The notes: generated by a model not told the origin, from the sequence alone. DNA of 64,000 bases from Ancylobacter sp. IITR112 (GCF_041415945.1 NZ_JBGCUS010000001.1:1674001-1738000); one strand, 5' to 3'. Positions 15,481 to 24,265 are shown, counted from the first letter of the stretch. Numbers and translations: made by a program.

Positions 15481-16374
15481 TCAGGTGTTTGGCTCCAGCA
15501 GCGGGATGCCTTCCTGAGTGAGGATCTGCTCGATCTGCGGACGGGCCTTGTCGAGCGCCTCGTTGATCTGCTTGAGCAGTTCCGGGTCGTTCTTGCGCAC
15601 GCCGATCGCCTGGTCGTAATGCATCGGGATCGGCGCGTCGTTCGGCCGGTCGATGTCGCGGGTGATCACCGTGATCCGCAGCGGCGTCGACGACGCCTTC
15701 ACATAGCGCGCCACTTCGGGGGCGAAGGCGATGCCGACATCGGCCTCGCCGCTGGCGACCTCGGAGACGATGCGGTCGCCCGGCACCTGGGTCCACTGGT
15801 TGCGCCGCGACTTGAAGTTGACCAGCGAGTACATGTAGGCCGCATTGTCCTCGAACCGGCCGATGCGCTTGAGCATGGTTTCGGCCGGCGAGTAGAAGCG
15901 CACGGCGAAACGGGTCTGGTCCTTGATCTGCTGGTCTTGCCAGTCGCTGGTGGTGATGTCGCGGTCGGCCCGGGTCACCAGCACATAGCCGGTGCGGTAA
16001 TAGGGCTTGGAGGCGAGCACGCGCTCGTCGCCGACATCGACGCCCATCACCACGTCGCAGTTGTTCTTGTCGAGCTGGTCGCGCACGAGATAGATGCCGG
16101 GCTGGTCGGTGCGCACGAAGACCGGCTTGCGGCCCATGGCCTGGGCCAGCACGATGGCGATGCGGTCCTCGAAGCCGCTATTGTCGGCGGCGGAGAACGG
16201 CGCTTCGACATTCGAGGCGCAGATGCGCAGCTCATTGGGATTGCGGCCGGCGGCCTTGTCGGCCTCGACGGTCGCGGCGCGGGCGAGCCCGGCAAAGGCA
16301 AAACCGGACAAGGCAAGACCGGCGGCAAGGGCGAGCCGGCTGACGACCTGTCGTGTGGACATCGGGGAGCCCAT
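15481..16374 (-). CDS. mxaJ: MxaJ, periplasmic methanol dehydrogenase accessory protein
   Basis: This 297-residue protein has a signal peptide and the fold of solute-binding proteins (SBP_bac_3 type). [26 protein letters not shown] is near the mature N-terminus and [25 protein letters not shown] near the end. MxaJ associates with MxaF and is needed for its proper assembly. I chose the ATG at 16374 because AGGAGG sits seven bases upstream; a second ATG four codons in has no such site. It follows mxaF after a 217-bp gap holding two strong hairpins. Confidence 0.93.
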   Translation of the reverse strand: MGSPMSTRQVVSRLALAAGLALSGFAFAGLARAATVEADKAAGRNPNELRICASNVEAPFSAADNSGFEDRIAIVLAQAMGRKPVFVRTDQPGIYLVRDQLDKNNCDVVMGVDVGDERVLASKPYYRTGYVLVTRADRDITTSDWQDQQIKDQTRFAVRFYSPAETMLKRIGRFEDNAAYMYSLVNFKSRRNQWTQVPGDRIVSEVASGEADVGIAFAPEVARYVKASSTPLRITVITRDIDRPNDAPIPMHYDQAIGVRKNDPELLKQINEALDKARPQIEQILTQEGIPLLEPNT

Positions 16375-16447
16375 GGCGAGTCCTCCTGGACGGGATTTCG
16401 GGTGCGGAAGGTGCTGTGTGGCAGCGGGGCACGGGGAGGGGCGGGCA

Positions 16448-16491
16448 GGGGACGCGGCAGCGGCAGTGAGCCCTGGCCGCTGCGCGTCCCC
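16448..16491 (-). promoter_or_regulatory. Long GC stem-loop between mxaF and mxaJ
   Basis: The arm 16448-16464 (GGGGACGCGGCAGCGGC) pairs with 16476-16491 (GCCGCTGCGCGTCCCC), with a single bulged base and an 11-base loop. It lies about 100 bases downstream of the mxaF stop in the mRNA. It is likely to protect the mxaF 3' end or to reduce read-through into mxaJGI. There is no T-run. Confidence 0.55.
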
Positions 16492-16502
16492 GTCCCTGGG
16501 TG

Positions 16503-16526
16503 TCCGGCGGCGGGGCAGCCGCCGGA
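16503..16526 (-). promoter_or_regulatory. Second stem-loop between mxaF and mxaJ
   Basis: TCCGGCGGC (16503-16511) and GCCGCCGGA (16518-16526) form a perfect nine-base stem with a six-base loop. It lies immediately upstream, in mRNA order, of the larger hairpin at 16448-16491. The tandem pair suggests mRNA processing or stability control after mxaF. Confidence 0.55.
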
Positions 16527-16591
16527 TACCCGGCCTTCGGGGACTGCGCCGCCCGCCGCGCTGGGCGGCCGGCGGCGTGTCAGGCGAAGGA

Positions 16592-18496
16592 TCAGCCGCC
16601 GCCCTGGATCACGTTGGTCGAGTATTCGCCAACGTTCGGGTCGCTGTAGGGACCGTCGCCATTGAGCGAGAACACCATCACGCCGCCACCCATCTGGGTG
16701 TAGTGCTGGAGCTGCTTGAAGGCGCCCACCGAGCCGAGGCCGGCGGTCGGGTCGTTGAGGTCGAACACCAGGCCGACGCCCGGCCAGCCACCGACGCCGT
16801 AATAGATGGCGACGAACTGCTTGCCATTATGGGTGTAGGTCATGGGGTGGCCGATCACGCCGGAGGGAAGCTTGAACTTCCACAGCAGCTCGCCGGTGTC
16901 GCTGTCGCGCGCCTTGATGAAGCCGTCCAGCGTCCCGTAGAACATCACGCCGCCAGCGGTGGCGAGCGTGCCGCCCCAGGCCGCGAAGCGTTCCATCACC
17001 TGCCACTTGAACTTGTTGTTGATGGCGTCATAGGCCTTCACCTGACCGAGACCTTCATAGGTCTGGCGGTCACCCTTCGGGCCCGGATACATCCACAGGG
17101 TCGCACCGACGAAGAACTGGCCGGCACGGTAGGGAAGCATGAAGGGCTCCCAGTCCATGCAGATGTGGTTGATGCCCATGAAGAAGGACTTGCGCTCCGG
17201 ATCGTAGGAGTCATGTCCCTGGTTGTGATAGCCCATGGCCGAGGGGCAGATGTCGCGGCCCTTGTGGTCCATGCGCGTGCCGAATTCCGGATCGCGCTCG
17301 GGCAGGCCGGTCTTCAGGTCGACCTTCTTCACCCAGTTGACCGTGTCGTCGATCTTGTCGGCCGAGACGAGGTCGCCATTGGTGCGGTCGAGCGTGTAGA
17401 CGATGCCGTTACGGTCGGGATGGGTGAGAAGCTTGCGCATCTTCCCTTCCTTGTCCTGCTGCTCGGAGAGCATCATGACGTTGACGCCGGCATAGTCCCA
17501 TTCGTCGTGCGGGGTCTTCTGGTAGCCGAACTTGGCGTTACCCGTGTCGATGTCGCGACCCCAGATGGTCATCGTCCACTTGTTGTCGCCCGGGCGCATC
17601 GTCTCGTTCCACGGCGCCGGGTTGCCCGAGCCGTAGTAGAACAAGTTGGTGCCGGGGTCGAAGGCGTACCAGCCCCAGTTGGTGCCGCCGCCGATCTTCC
17701 ACGCCTCGCCTTCCCAGGTCGCCTTGCCGAGACCCTTCTGGCCGTATTGCGGGTTGGCGCTGTTGAAGTCGTCGGCGAGGCGCACTTCCTCGTCCGGGCC
17801 GGTGGCGTAAGCGCGCCATTTCTGGGCGCCGGTGGGGATGTCATAGGCGGTGACATAGCCGCGCACGCCGAGTTCGGCGCCCGAGGAACCGATCAGCACG
17901 GTGTCCTTGACCACATAGGGAGCGATGGTGAGCGTCGAGCCGACCTTGATGTCGGAGTTTTCGAGCTTCCAGTATTCCTCACCGGTCTTGGCGTCGAGCG
18001 CGACCACATGGCCGTCGAGCTGGGTCTTGAGGATCAGCGGGCCGACCTTGCCGTTGCCCGGCCAATAGGCGAGGCCGCGATTGACCACGTCGCAGCACGC
18101 CACCGCGCGGGCGGTCGGGTTCTGCTTCGGCTTGTGCTGCCAGAGAATCTTGCCCGGATCGTCCAGCCCGACCGCGAAGGTCGTGTTGGGGAAGGGCGAG
18201 TGGATATACATCACGCCGTCGACGACGAGGGGGGTGCCCTCATGGCCCGACAGCACGCCGGTGGAGAACGACCAGGCAGGACGAAGCTGCTTGACGTTCT
18301 CCTTGGTGATCTGGTTCGCCTCGCTGTAATTGTTGGCGTTGTAGTTCTTGCCGGTCATCGGCCAGTTGTCGGTGCTCTTCGACAGCTCGACGAGCTTGTC
18401 GTTGGCCACCGCCGGCGCCGAGGCGCCGAAGCTCGCCGCGGCCGCCATCACGGCGGCGACAGAGAGCGCGGACACCGAAGTGTGCAGTCGGCTCAT
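16592..18496 (-). CDS. mxaF: Methanol dehydrogenase large subunit, calcium/PQQ type (MxaF)
   Basis: This 634-residue periplasmic quinoprotein oxidises methanol to formaldehyde. The signal peptide ends [12 protein letters not shown]. The mature protein is an eight-bladed propeller with the vicinal disulfide C134-C135 over PQQ and calcium ligands E208 and N292. The catalytic aspartate is D334 (mature D303). The residue two places after D334 is alanine (WDYAGVN). Lanthanide XoxF enzymes have aspartate there (DYD), so this is MxaF, as the linked mxaI also shows. It is the first gene of the mxa cluster, divergent from a two-component system likely to control it. Confidence 0.98.
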   Translation of the reverse strand: MSRLHTSVSALSVAAVMAAAASFGASAPAVANDKLVELSKSTDNWPMTGKNYNANNYSEANQITKENVKQLRPAWSFSTGVLSGHEGTPLVVDGVMYIHSPFPNTTFAVGLDDPGKILWQHKPKQNPTARAVACCDVVNRGLAYWPGNGKVGPLILKTQLDGHVVALDAKTGEEYWKLENSDIKVGSTLTIAPYVVKDTVLIGSSGAELGVRGYVTAYDIPTGAQKWRAYATGPDEEVRLADDFNSANPQYGQKGLGKATWEGEAWKIGGGTNWGWYAFDPGTNLFYYGSGNPAPWNETMRPGDNKWTMTIWGRDIDTGNAKFGYQKTPHDEWDYAGVNVMMLSEQQDKEGKMRKLLTHPDRNGIVYTLDRTNGDLVSADKIDDTVNWVKKVDLKTGLPERDPEFGTRMDHKGRDICPSAMGYHNQGHDSYDPERKSFFMGINHICMDWEPFMLPYRAGQFFVGATLWMYPGPKGDRQTYEGLGQVKAYDAINNKFKWQVMERFAAWGGTLATAGGVMFYGTLDGFIKARDSDTGELLWKFKLPSGVIGHPMTYTHNGKQFVAIYYGVGGWPGVGLVFDLNDPTAGLGSVGAFKQLQHYTQMGGGVMVFSLNGDGPYSDPNVGEYSTNVIQGGG

Positions 18497-18640
18497 TGGG
18501 TCTTCCCTCGCGTTTCCTACTTCCCAAGCCGCCCCGCTGCGCCCCGGCCTTGCCGTCGACGTGCGGGTCTCTTTTATCCCTCGCCGCGCCCGCTCATCCG
18601 TGGGCGGTTCCATGAGATTGTCTTAGGGAGCGGCGGAGAA

Positions 18641-18660
18641 TTCTTATGATTTTCTAAGAA
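18641..18660. promoter_or_regulatory. Inverted repeat upstream of mxaF, candidate MoxX site
   Basis: TTCTTATGATTTTCTAAGAA has perfect six-base arms TTCTTA and TAAGAA around eight bases. It lies about 145 bases before the mxaF ATG and about 17 bases upstream of the AAGACA -35-like word. Its left arm read on the minus strand is TCATAAGAA, the same word as at 18923-18931. This suits an activator-binding site for the linked response regulator. Confidence 0.45.
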
Positions 18661-18922
18661 CATTGACTGTTCCGGGAGTATTGTTCGCCGCGCTCGGATT
18701 TATTGTCTTTAGGCAGAATGGAAATTCGAGGCGGGAAGTTTTCCCTGTCGCAGGAGATAACTCACCCAGCCCAGCCGGAAGCCTTGCCCAATGTCCGCTA
18801 AAGGGTTTATTTGACAGCAGGTTGCGGCGCTTTTCCCAGATCCGCCGCCCTCGCGCCGTCGATCAGGCTGGCGCCGGCTCCGCCGGAGCGGTACAGTCGG
18901 GGAATGCGGGCCGAGACCACTC

Positions 18923-18941
18923 TCATAAGAAGTTCATAAGT
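18923..18941 (+). promoter_or_regulatory. Direct repeats of TCATAAG just before moxZ
   Basis: TCATAAGAA (18923-18931) and TTCATAAGT (18933-18941) repeat TCATAAG with an 11-base period, one helical turn. They end four bases before the chosen moxZ start codon. A regulator bound here would block transcription or translation of moxZYX, which suggests autoregulation (inferred). No Shine-Dalgarno is visible, so the repeat may also overlap the true leader. Confidence 0.45.
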
Positions 18942-18945
18942 ATAG

Positions 18946-19473
18946 ATGAGCCGCTTGCCCTTCGCCGTCGCGCGCCTGTCGCTGGGCGCCGTCCTCGCCC
19001 TTGCTCTCGCCGGCTGCCCCGGCGACAGCGAGCCGGAGACGCGCGAGCGCGTGAGCGCGCCAGCGACCGACGCCATCGCCCGCAAGACATGGCTGCAGCC
19101 GACTGACGACACCGAGCCGGAAGCCTGGCTCGCCAGCCGCGACGCCGGGGCCGATGTGGCGCCGAATGCCCCTGCCGCCAAAGCCTGGCACGACGTGCTC
19201 GATGAAGCGGACTCACGCTTCGGCGAGAGCGGCCGGATGATCGCCAACCGGGCGGTGCAACTGGAAACCATGCTGTCGGAAATCGGCATCCGGGAATCAG
19301 CGCGCGACATCATCGCCGATTTCTCCACCCTTGCGGGGAAGGGCGCCCGTGCCGGCTTCAGCGACCTGTGCCAGCATTATTACAATCTGCGCCAGCAGGG
19401 CCTCGACCGCACCGCCGCGCTGGCGGCGCTGGCGCAGGAACCGGCGCTGAAATCCGGGACCGCCGCACCGTGA
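18946..19473 (+). CDS. Lipoprotein in MoxZ position upstream of the mxa two-component system
   Basis: This 175-residue predicted lipoprotein has an N-terminal signal with lipobox LALAGC (lipidated Cys at residue 23). A Ser/Glu/Thr-rich linker is followed by a mostly helical domain (AKAWHDVLDEADSRFGESGRMIANRAVQLETML, SARDIIADFSTLA, DLCQHYYNLRQQGLDRTAALAALA). I recognise no family. In Paracoccus denitrificans the operon upstream of and divergent from the methanol dehydrogenase genes is moxZYX. This gene holds the moxZ place, but I cannot compare sequences. Its stop overlaps the GTG of the kinase, so the two are translationally coupled. A periplasmic accessory to signal sensing is plausible. Confidence 0.75.
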   Translation: MSRLPFAVARLSLGAVLALALAGCPGDSEPETRERVSAPATDAIARKTWLQPTDDTEPEAWLASRDAGADVAPNAPAAKAWHDVLDEADSRFGESGRMIANRAVQLETMLSEIGIRESARDIIADFSTLAGKGARAGFSDLCQHYYNLRQQGLDRTAALAALAQEPALKSGTAAP

Positions 19474-20915
19474 CCCCGCTCGCTCCTGGTTCCGCGCCGC
19501 CCCGTGCGGCCTCCTTCGGCTTCTTCCAGCGCCGGTCGCTGCGCTGGCAGGTGCTCGCCGCCATTCTCGGCATCAATCTGTGCGCGGCGCTCATCGCCAT
19601 GGCGGTGATCATCGCCAATGCCCGCCGCGCCACCGAGGCGGAGATGCTGTCCTCGCTCGCCGTGGCCGAGCGCTTCGTGCAGGAAACGGTGGACCGCCTC
19701 GCCAGCGAACAGGGCGCCACCGGCTCGCTGGCGCAGCTGCCGCTGCACATTAGCGGGCTGCGCCATGTGCGTATCCGCATCGAGGACCGCGCCGGCACGG
19801 CGCTCGACATCGCGCCGGCGGAGAGCGAGCCACATGAGGGCGAGGTGCCCGGCTGGTTCACCGCGCTGGTCTCGGCGGAAGGGCAGGAGGTGGTGATCCC
19901 GATTATCGAGAACGGCGCCACGGTGGGGCAGGTGCGGGTCGCGGGCGAATCGTCGGACGAGATCGCCGAGGTGTGGGAGGACATGTCCGACCTCGCCGTG
20001 CTGGCTCTGGCGGTGAATCTCGCCATCCTCGCCGCGCTCTATCTCGTGCTCGGCCGGCTGCTGATGCCGCTGCGCACCTTGTCCGCCGGCCTGTCGGCCC
20101 TGGAGGCCGGGCAGTTCGAACATCGGCTCGACCCGCCGCGGATCCGCGAACTGGCCGTCATCGCCGCGCGCTTCAACGCGCTGGCCGCGGCGCTGAAGGC
20201 GGCCCGCGACGATAATGGCCGGCTCAATGAGCGGCTTGTGAGCGTGCAGGATGACGAGCGCCGGCAGATCGCCTCCGACCTCCATGACGAACTCGGCCCC
20301 TGCGTGTTCGGGCTGCGCGCCAATCTCGAATCCATCGCCCGGCTGTCCGCCCGCGCCGAGCCGGCGCTGGGCCAGCGCCTGGGCGAGCGCGTCGCCACCA
20401 TGACCGACATTCTCGACCGCGTTCAGGGCCTCAACCGGCGCCTGCTGCGCAAGATACGGCCGATGGCGCTCGGCCATGTGCCGCTGGCGGCGGTGCTGGC
20501 GGACCTCGTGACCGATTTCGAGAATCATTCGCCCGGCCGGCGCTTCACCCTCGTCACCGAGGGGCTGGCGGAGCGCTATGGCGACAGCGTCGACATCACG
20601 CTCTACCGCTGCATCCAGGAAGCCGTCACCAACGCGCTGCGCCATGGAGACGCCCGGAACATCGCGATCACGCTGCGCGCGGACCGTCGCGAGGGACGCA
20701 TCGACCTCGTCATCGAGGATGACGGTTCCGGCATCGCCGCCGGCGCGCCGCGCGGCTTCGGGCTGCTCGGCATGGAGGAGCGCATCGGTGCGCTGGGCGG
20801 CCGCTGGCATATCCGGCCGGCGCAGCCGGGCGGCACGAGGATCGAGGTGGCGATTCCCGCCCAACCCTATCAATTCGGCCTCACGGCCGCTCCCGAAAGG
20901 CTTGCCGCCCAATGA
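19470..20915 (+). CDS. moxY: Sensor histidine kinase of the mxa regulatory system (MoxY type)
   Basis: I chose a GTG start at 19470, overlapping the upstream stop (GTGA), giving 481 residues. An ATG 34 codons earlier lies inside the lipoprotein gene in a frame-shadow. The layout is TM1 about 26-50, a periplasmic domain about 51-172, TM2 about 174-196, HAMP about 197-245, then a HisKA_3 dimerisation domain with the phosphoacceptor H272 in ASDLHDELG. A HATPase domain follows with N box EAVTNALRHGD and G box DDGSGI...GFGLLGMEERI. HisKA_3 kinases pair with LuxR/NarL-type regulators, and one follows immediately. Position divergent from mxaF points to control of methanol oxidation, as MoxY does in Paracoccus. 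Confidence 0.88.
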   Translation: MTPLAPGSAPPRAASFGFFQRRSLRWQVLAAILGINLCAALIAMAVIIANARRATEAEMLSSLAVAERFVQETVDRLASEQGATGSLAQLPLHISGLRHVRIRIEDRAGTALDIAPAESEPHEGEVPGWFTALVSAEGQEVVIPIIENGATVGQVRVAGESSDEIAEVWEDMSDLAVLALAVNLAILAALYLVLGRLLMPLRTLSAGLSALEAGQFEHRLDPPRIRELAVIAARFNALAAALKAARDDNGRLNERLVSVQDDERRQIASDLHDELGPCVFGLRANLESIARLSARAEPALGQRLGERVATMTDILDRVQGLNRRLLRKIRPMALGHVPLAAVLADLVTDFENHSPGRRFTLVTEGLAERYGDSVDITLYRCIQEAVTNALRHGDARNIAITLRADRREGRIDLVIEDDGSGIAAGAPRGFGLLGMEERIGALGGRWHIRPAQPGGTRIEVAIPAQPYQFGLTAAPERLAAQ

Positions 20916-21574
20916 CCTGCGCCCTCGTGATCGACGACCATCCCATCGTGCTGCAGGGCTGCCGGCAATTGCTTGAAGATGCCGGGGTGGAGCGGGTGCT
21001 TGAGGCCAGCACCGTGCTCACCGGCTACCGCCTGTTCCGCCGTGAGCGGCCGGATGTGGTCATTGTCGACCTCGCCTTGCAGGGCAACGGGCTCAGCGGG
21101 CTGGTGCTGGTGCGGCGCCTGCGCATGCAGGACCCGCGCACGCCGATTCTCGTCTTCTCCATGCACGGCGATCCCGTCATCGCCAGCAGGGCGCTGGAGG
21201 CCGGCGCCAATGGCTATGTGCTGAAGGACACCGCCTCCGGCGCGCTGCTGGAAGCCTTCGACCGCGTGCGCAAGGGCCAGCCCTATATGAGCCACGACCT
21301 CGCCTTGCAGGTCGCCATGCTCGGCTCGCGCAAGACCGCGCCGCTGGCCGACATCACCCCACGCGAATTGCAGACACTCTCCCTGCTGGCCGAGGGCAAG
21401 GACTATACGCTGATCGCCGACGAACTCGGCATCAGCTACAAGACGGTGGCCAACACCTGCTCGGCGCTGAAGGCGAAGCTTGGCGCCAACAGCCTGCCGG
21501 AACTCGTGCGCTGCTCGATCCAGTATCTGTCGACCTCTCCCGTCGGCCAGACCGGCAGGCACCGGCCGATGTGA
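20912..21574 (+). CDS. moxX: LuxR/NarL-family response regulator (MoxX type)
   Basis: This 220-residue response regulator has a receiver domain with acidic pocket D8-D9, phosphorylation site D53 (IVDLAL) and conserved K105 (YVLKD). The C-terminal LuxR-type helix-turn-helix is TPRELQTLSLLAEGKDYTLIADELGISYKTVANTCSALKAKL (split here across about residues 147-190). Its ATG overlaps the kinase stop (ATGA), so kinase and regulator form one unit. By analogy with MoxX it should activate mxaF when C1 substrate is present; the TCATAAG motifs at 18641-18660 and 18923-18941 are candidate sites. Confidence 0.9.
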   Translation: MTCALVIDDHPIVLQGCRQLLEDAGVERVLEASTVLTGYRLFRRERPDVVIVDLALQGNGLSGLVLVRRLRMQDPRTPILVFSMHGDPVIASRALEAGANGYVLKDTASGALLEAFDRVRKGQPYMSHDLALQVAMLGSRKTAPLADITPRELQTLSLLAEGKDYTLIADELGISYKTVANTCSALKAKLGANSLPELVRCSIQYLSTSPVGQTGRHRPM

Positions 21575-21835
21575 CGGTTCCGTAATGTGCCACGGCCGAA
21601 TTGCGGCGGGGTGCCCGGGCACCGATGCGGCGCGTGGGAGAATGTCGTTGCCGCATCGTTACTTACACTTCGTTCACCATGCCGGGAGATGTGCCGCACT
21701 TTTGCCTCACTCGGGCAGCCTCTTGAGAGACAGGAAGCCGGATCACCGGTATCTTGCCGGAGATCTTGAGTGCAGTGCGTCGGTTCTCGCCCGGGTTTTC
21801 CCACGGGGGCGGCGCTCACAGACGGTTCGGGGTGA

Positions 21836-22921
21836 ATGGGGACATATCCTGCTCTTGCCAAGGCTTGCGACCGCCGCGCGGCGGGCAATGCCTATGTCCG
21901 GTTTGGCCGGATCGCCGCCCTGTGCGGCATCGGCCTGCTGGTCGCCAACTGCACGGGCGGCCCCAGCCTGACGAGCAAGATCGACCCGAAATACGGCGTC
22001 GCCGCCAGCCCGCGCGTGGTGCAGCCCGGCCAGCCCGTGCCCAAGGGCGGCGGCAGCTATCGTGTCGGCAAGCCCTATGTCGTCGCCGGCAAGACCTATG
22101 TTCCGGCCGAGCCCACCAGCAAATACAAGGCCGAGGGCCTCGCCTCCTGGTATGGCGACGATTTCCACGGCCGGCTGACCGCCAATGGCGAAGTCTTCGA
22201 CATGAACTCCATCGCTGCGGCGCATCCGACGCTGCCGATGCCGTCCTATGTCCGTGTGACCAATCTCGACAATAAGCGCTCCATGGTGGTGCGCGTGAAT
22301 GATCGCGGGCCGTATCACGACAACCGCGTCATCGACGTGTCGCACCGCGCCGCCGATCTGCTCGGCTTCAAGAATAACGGCACCGCCCGCGTGCGGGTGG
22401 AATATGTCGGCCGGGCGCCGCTGGAAGGCTCCGACGACATCCAGCTCGCCTCCACGCTGCGCATGAACGGCAAGCCGGCCGACACCTCGGTGATGGTCGC
22501 CTCCGCCGGCTCGATGCGCGGCCTGACCGCCGCCAATGTGCCGCTGCCGCCGAGCCGGCCGTTCGATCTCGGCGAGCCGGCCCCCGACCAGCAGGTGGCG
22601 CAGGCGGCCGCGACCTACCAGCCGATCGCCGCCCCGGTCGCGCCCGCCCGTGTCGCCGCCGCGCCGCGCCCGGCGGTGGTGGCGACCGCGCTGCCGGCGC
22701 CGCGCCCGGCCAAGACAAACGCCGCCGCGCAGCGCGCCAAGGCGCCGGCAGCCGCCGCTTCCGGCGCCGTGCAGGTGGCGAGCCTGCAGCCTCCGGTCCG
22801 CACCGCCCCGGCGCCCGCCGCCGGCACGCCCGCCGGCTGGATGGTCGGCCCGCAGCCGGTGATGGGCTATGCCCCGACCGCCGGCGATGGCGCCGCCGAT
22901 CTCGGTCGCGGGCTGTACTGA
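21836..22921 (+). CDS. rlpA: RlpA-family septal ring lytic transglycosylase lipoprotein
   Basis: This 361-residue protein has a signal ending in lipobox LLVANC (Cys39), so it is probably an outer-membrane lipoprotein. A double-psi beta-barrel RlpA domain (about 105-175) includes GLASWYGDDFHGRLTANGEVFDM and VVRVNDRGPYHDNRVIDVS, the active-site face. RlpA cleaves glycan strands lacking stem peptides at the septum. Residues about 230-340 are Pro/Ala-rich and low complexity. No C-terminal SPOR domain is visible, unlike E. coli RlpA, so septal targeting would need another route. The gene opens a plus-strand run leading into a carboxypeptidase gene, a fitting cell-wall pairing. Confidence 0.9.
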   Translation: MGTYPALAKACDRRAAGNAYVRFGRIAALCGIGLLVANCTGGPSLTSKIDPKYGVAASPRVVQPGQPVPKGGGSYRVGKPYVVAGKTYVPAEPTSKYKAEGLASWYGDDFHGRLTANGEVFDMNSIAAAHPTLPMPSYVRVTNLDNKRSMVVRVNDRGPYHDNRVIDVSHRAADLLGFKNNGTARVRVEYVGRAPLEGSDDIQLASTLRMNGKPADTSVMVASAGSMRGLTAANVPLPPSRPFDLGEPAPDQQVAQAAATYQPIAAPVAPARVAAAPRPAVVATALPAPRPAKTNAAAQRAKAPAAAASGAVQVASLQPPVRTAPAPAAGTPAGWMVGPQPVMGYAPTAGDGAADLGRGLY

Positions 22922-23021
22922 CGCCCTCCACGCGCCTGCGTTCCGGCAAGCCGCGCTCGCTGCCGCATTGCGGCAGCGGCTTTCGGCTGTTAACTCTGCC
23001 CCAAGCCGGGGAGGATCGACC

Positions 23022-24263
23022 GTGAGCCTGCTGCGCATCCTGTTCCCCTGCCGTCGTTCCGTGCCAAGCGTGCGTTCGGCCGCCGGGTTTGTCTCCGCCC
23101 TGTGTCTCGCCACCGGCCTGTTTGCCGCGGCCTTGACGCCCGCCCGGGCGCAGACAGCGCCGGACATCGCCGCGCCGCAGGCCATCCTGCTCGATTTCGA
23201 CAGCGGTTCGGTACTGTTCGAGCGCGCGGCGGATACCGCCAGCCCGCCCGCCAGCATCGCCAAGCTGATGACCATGGCGGTGGTGTTCGGCGAGATCACC
23301 GCGGGCCGGCTGTCGCCGGATCAGGAATTCAAGGTCAGCGAATATGCCTGGCGGCGGGGAGGGGCCCCTTCGGGCGGCTCCACCATGTTCGCCGCCGTCA
23401 ACAGCGTGATCAAGGTCAGCGACCTGATGCGCGGCGCCATCATTCCCTCGGGCAATGACGGCGCGATCGTGCTGGCGGAAGGCATAGCCGGCAACGAGCT
23501 GGCCTTCACGGTGAAAATGAACGAGGAGGCCAAGCGGCTCGGCCTCACCGGCTCGGTGTTCGTCAATGCCAGCGGCCTCGCCGATCCCGACCAGAAGACG
23601 ACACCGCGCGACATGGCGAAGGTGGCGACCCACATCATCCGGGACTATCCGGACCTCTATAAGATCTACAGCGAACCGGATTTCCTCTGGAACAAGATCC
23701 GCCAGAACAACCGCAACCCGCTGCTGGGCATGAGCCTCGGCGCCGATGGCTTCATGACCGGCTACCAGAAGGATGCCGGTTTCAACCTGGTCGGCTCGGC
23801 GATCCAGAACGGGCAGCGGCTGATCGTGGTCATCATGGGCGCCAAGAGCGAGAAGGAACGCGCCGAGGACGCCCGCAAGCTGCTGGAGTGGGGCTTCCGC
23901 TCCTTCGAATCGCGCACCTTGTTCGAGCCCGGGCAGATCGTCGGCGAGGCGACGCTCTATGGCGGCGCCCGCAACGGCGCGCCGCTGACCAGCGACGCCC
24001 CCATTCGGGTGCTCATCCCGCGCAATGGCAACGAAAAGCTTGTCGCCCGCATCCGCTTCGAGGGGCCGATTCCGGCGCCGGTGGAGAAGGGGGAGGAACT
24101 GGCGCGGCTGATGGTCTATCGCGGAGACCAGCTTTCGCTGGAAGTGCCGCTGGTCGCCGCCGAAACCGTGCCGGCCGGCCCGCTCTGGCGCCGGGCGATG
24201 GACGGCGCTTATGAACTGATGGTGGACCTGCTGCGCCAGGGCTACGCCAAGATTACCGGCTGA
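23022..24263 (+). CDS. dac: D-alanyl-D-alanine carboxypeptidase (PBP5/6 type, DacA/DacC) with altered KTG box
   Basis: This 413-residue protein starts from GTG with GGGAGGA upstream. The signal peptide (to about 43, PARAQ) is followed by an S11 peptidase domain with S78-x-x-K81 (ASIAKLMTM) and S143-G-N145 (IPSGND). Where the third box K-T-G is expected (ADGLKTG), it reads ADGFMTG, so the lysine is methionine (M245; codon 23754-23756). A C-terminal PBP5_C-like beta domain (about 300-390) and an amphipathic helix for membrane binding follow. The enzyme normally trims the terminal D-Ala from muropeptides. The lost lysine may change substrate binding. Confidence 0.92.
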   Translation: MSLLRILFPCRRSVPSVRSAAGFVSALCLATGLFAAALTPARAQTAPDIAAPQAILLDFDSGSVLFERAADTASPPASIAKLMTMAVVFGEITAGRLSPDQEFKVSEYAWRRGGAPSGGSTMFAAVNSVIKVSDLMRGAIIPSGNDGAIVLAEGIAGNELAFTVKMNEEAKRLGLTGSVFVNASGLADPDQKTTPRDMAKVATHIIRDYPDLYKIYSEPDFLWNKIRQNNRNPLLGMSLGADGFMTGYQKDAGFNLVGSAIQNGQRLIVVIMGAKSEKERAEDARKLLEWGFRSFESRTLFEPGQIVGEATLYGGARNGAPLTSDAPIRVLIPRNGNEKLVARIRFEGPIPAPVEKGEELARLMVYRGDQLSLEVPLVAAETVPAGPLWRRAMDGAYELMVDLLRQGYAKITG

Positions 24264-24265
24264 GC

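Larger units (their letters stand above)
18497..18945. promoter_or_regulatory. Divergent control region between mxaF and moxZ
   Basis: This 449-bp stretch without a gene must hold the mxaF promoter (minus) and the moxZYX promoter (plus). It is more AT-rich than flanking DNA around 18640-18740. It contains an inverted repeat at 18641-18660 and direct repeats at 18923-18941 that share the word TCATAAG. On the minus strand, AAGACA at 18624-18619 matches the -35 word described for the Methylobacterium mxaF promoter, but the expected TAGAAA -10 is not at the right spacing. On the plus strand, TTGACA occurs at 18811-18816 without a good -10. No small ORF here is convincing. Confidence 0.6.

Noticed and set aside
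14273..16526. CRISPR or tandem array suggested by repeated GC hairpins
   Set aside because: The hairpins differ in sequence and spacing; there are no repeated units with spacers.
16592..18496. Lanthanide-dependent XoxF
   Set aside because: Alanine, not aspartate, follows two residues after the catalytic Asp, and mxaI and mxaA/C/K/L are linked. It is MxaF.
18497..18945. A short coding region within the mxaF/moxZ gap
   Set aside because: Frames here lack ribosome-binding sites and codon bias; motifs and AT content fit a control region better.
21575..21835. tRNA or small RNA gene upstream of rlpA
   Set aside because: I looked for a cloverleaf with a T-arm GTTCGAATC-like box and acceptor stem and found none. 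The stretch shows no clear structure.
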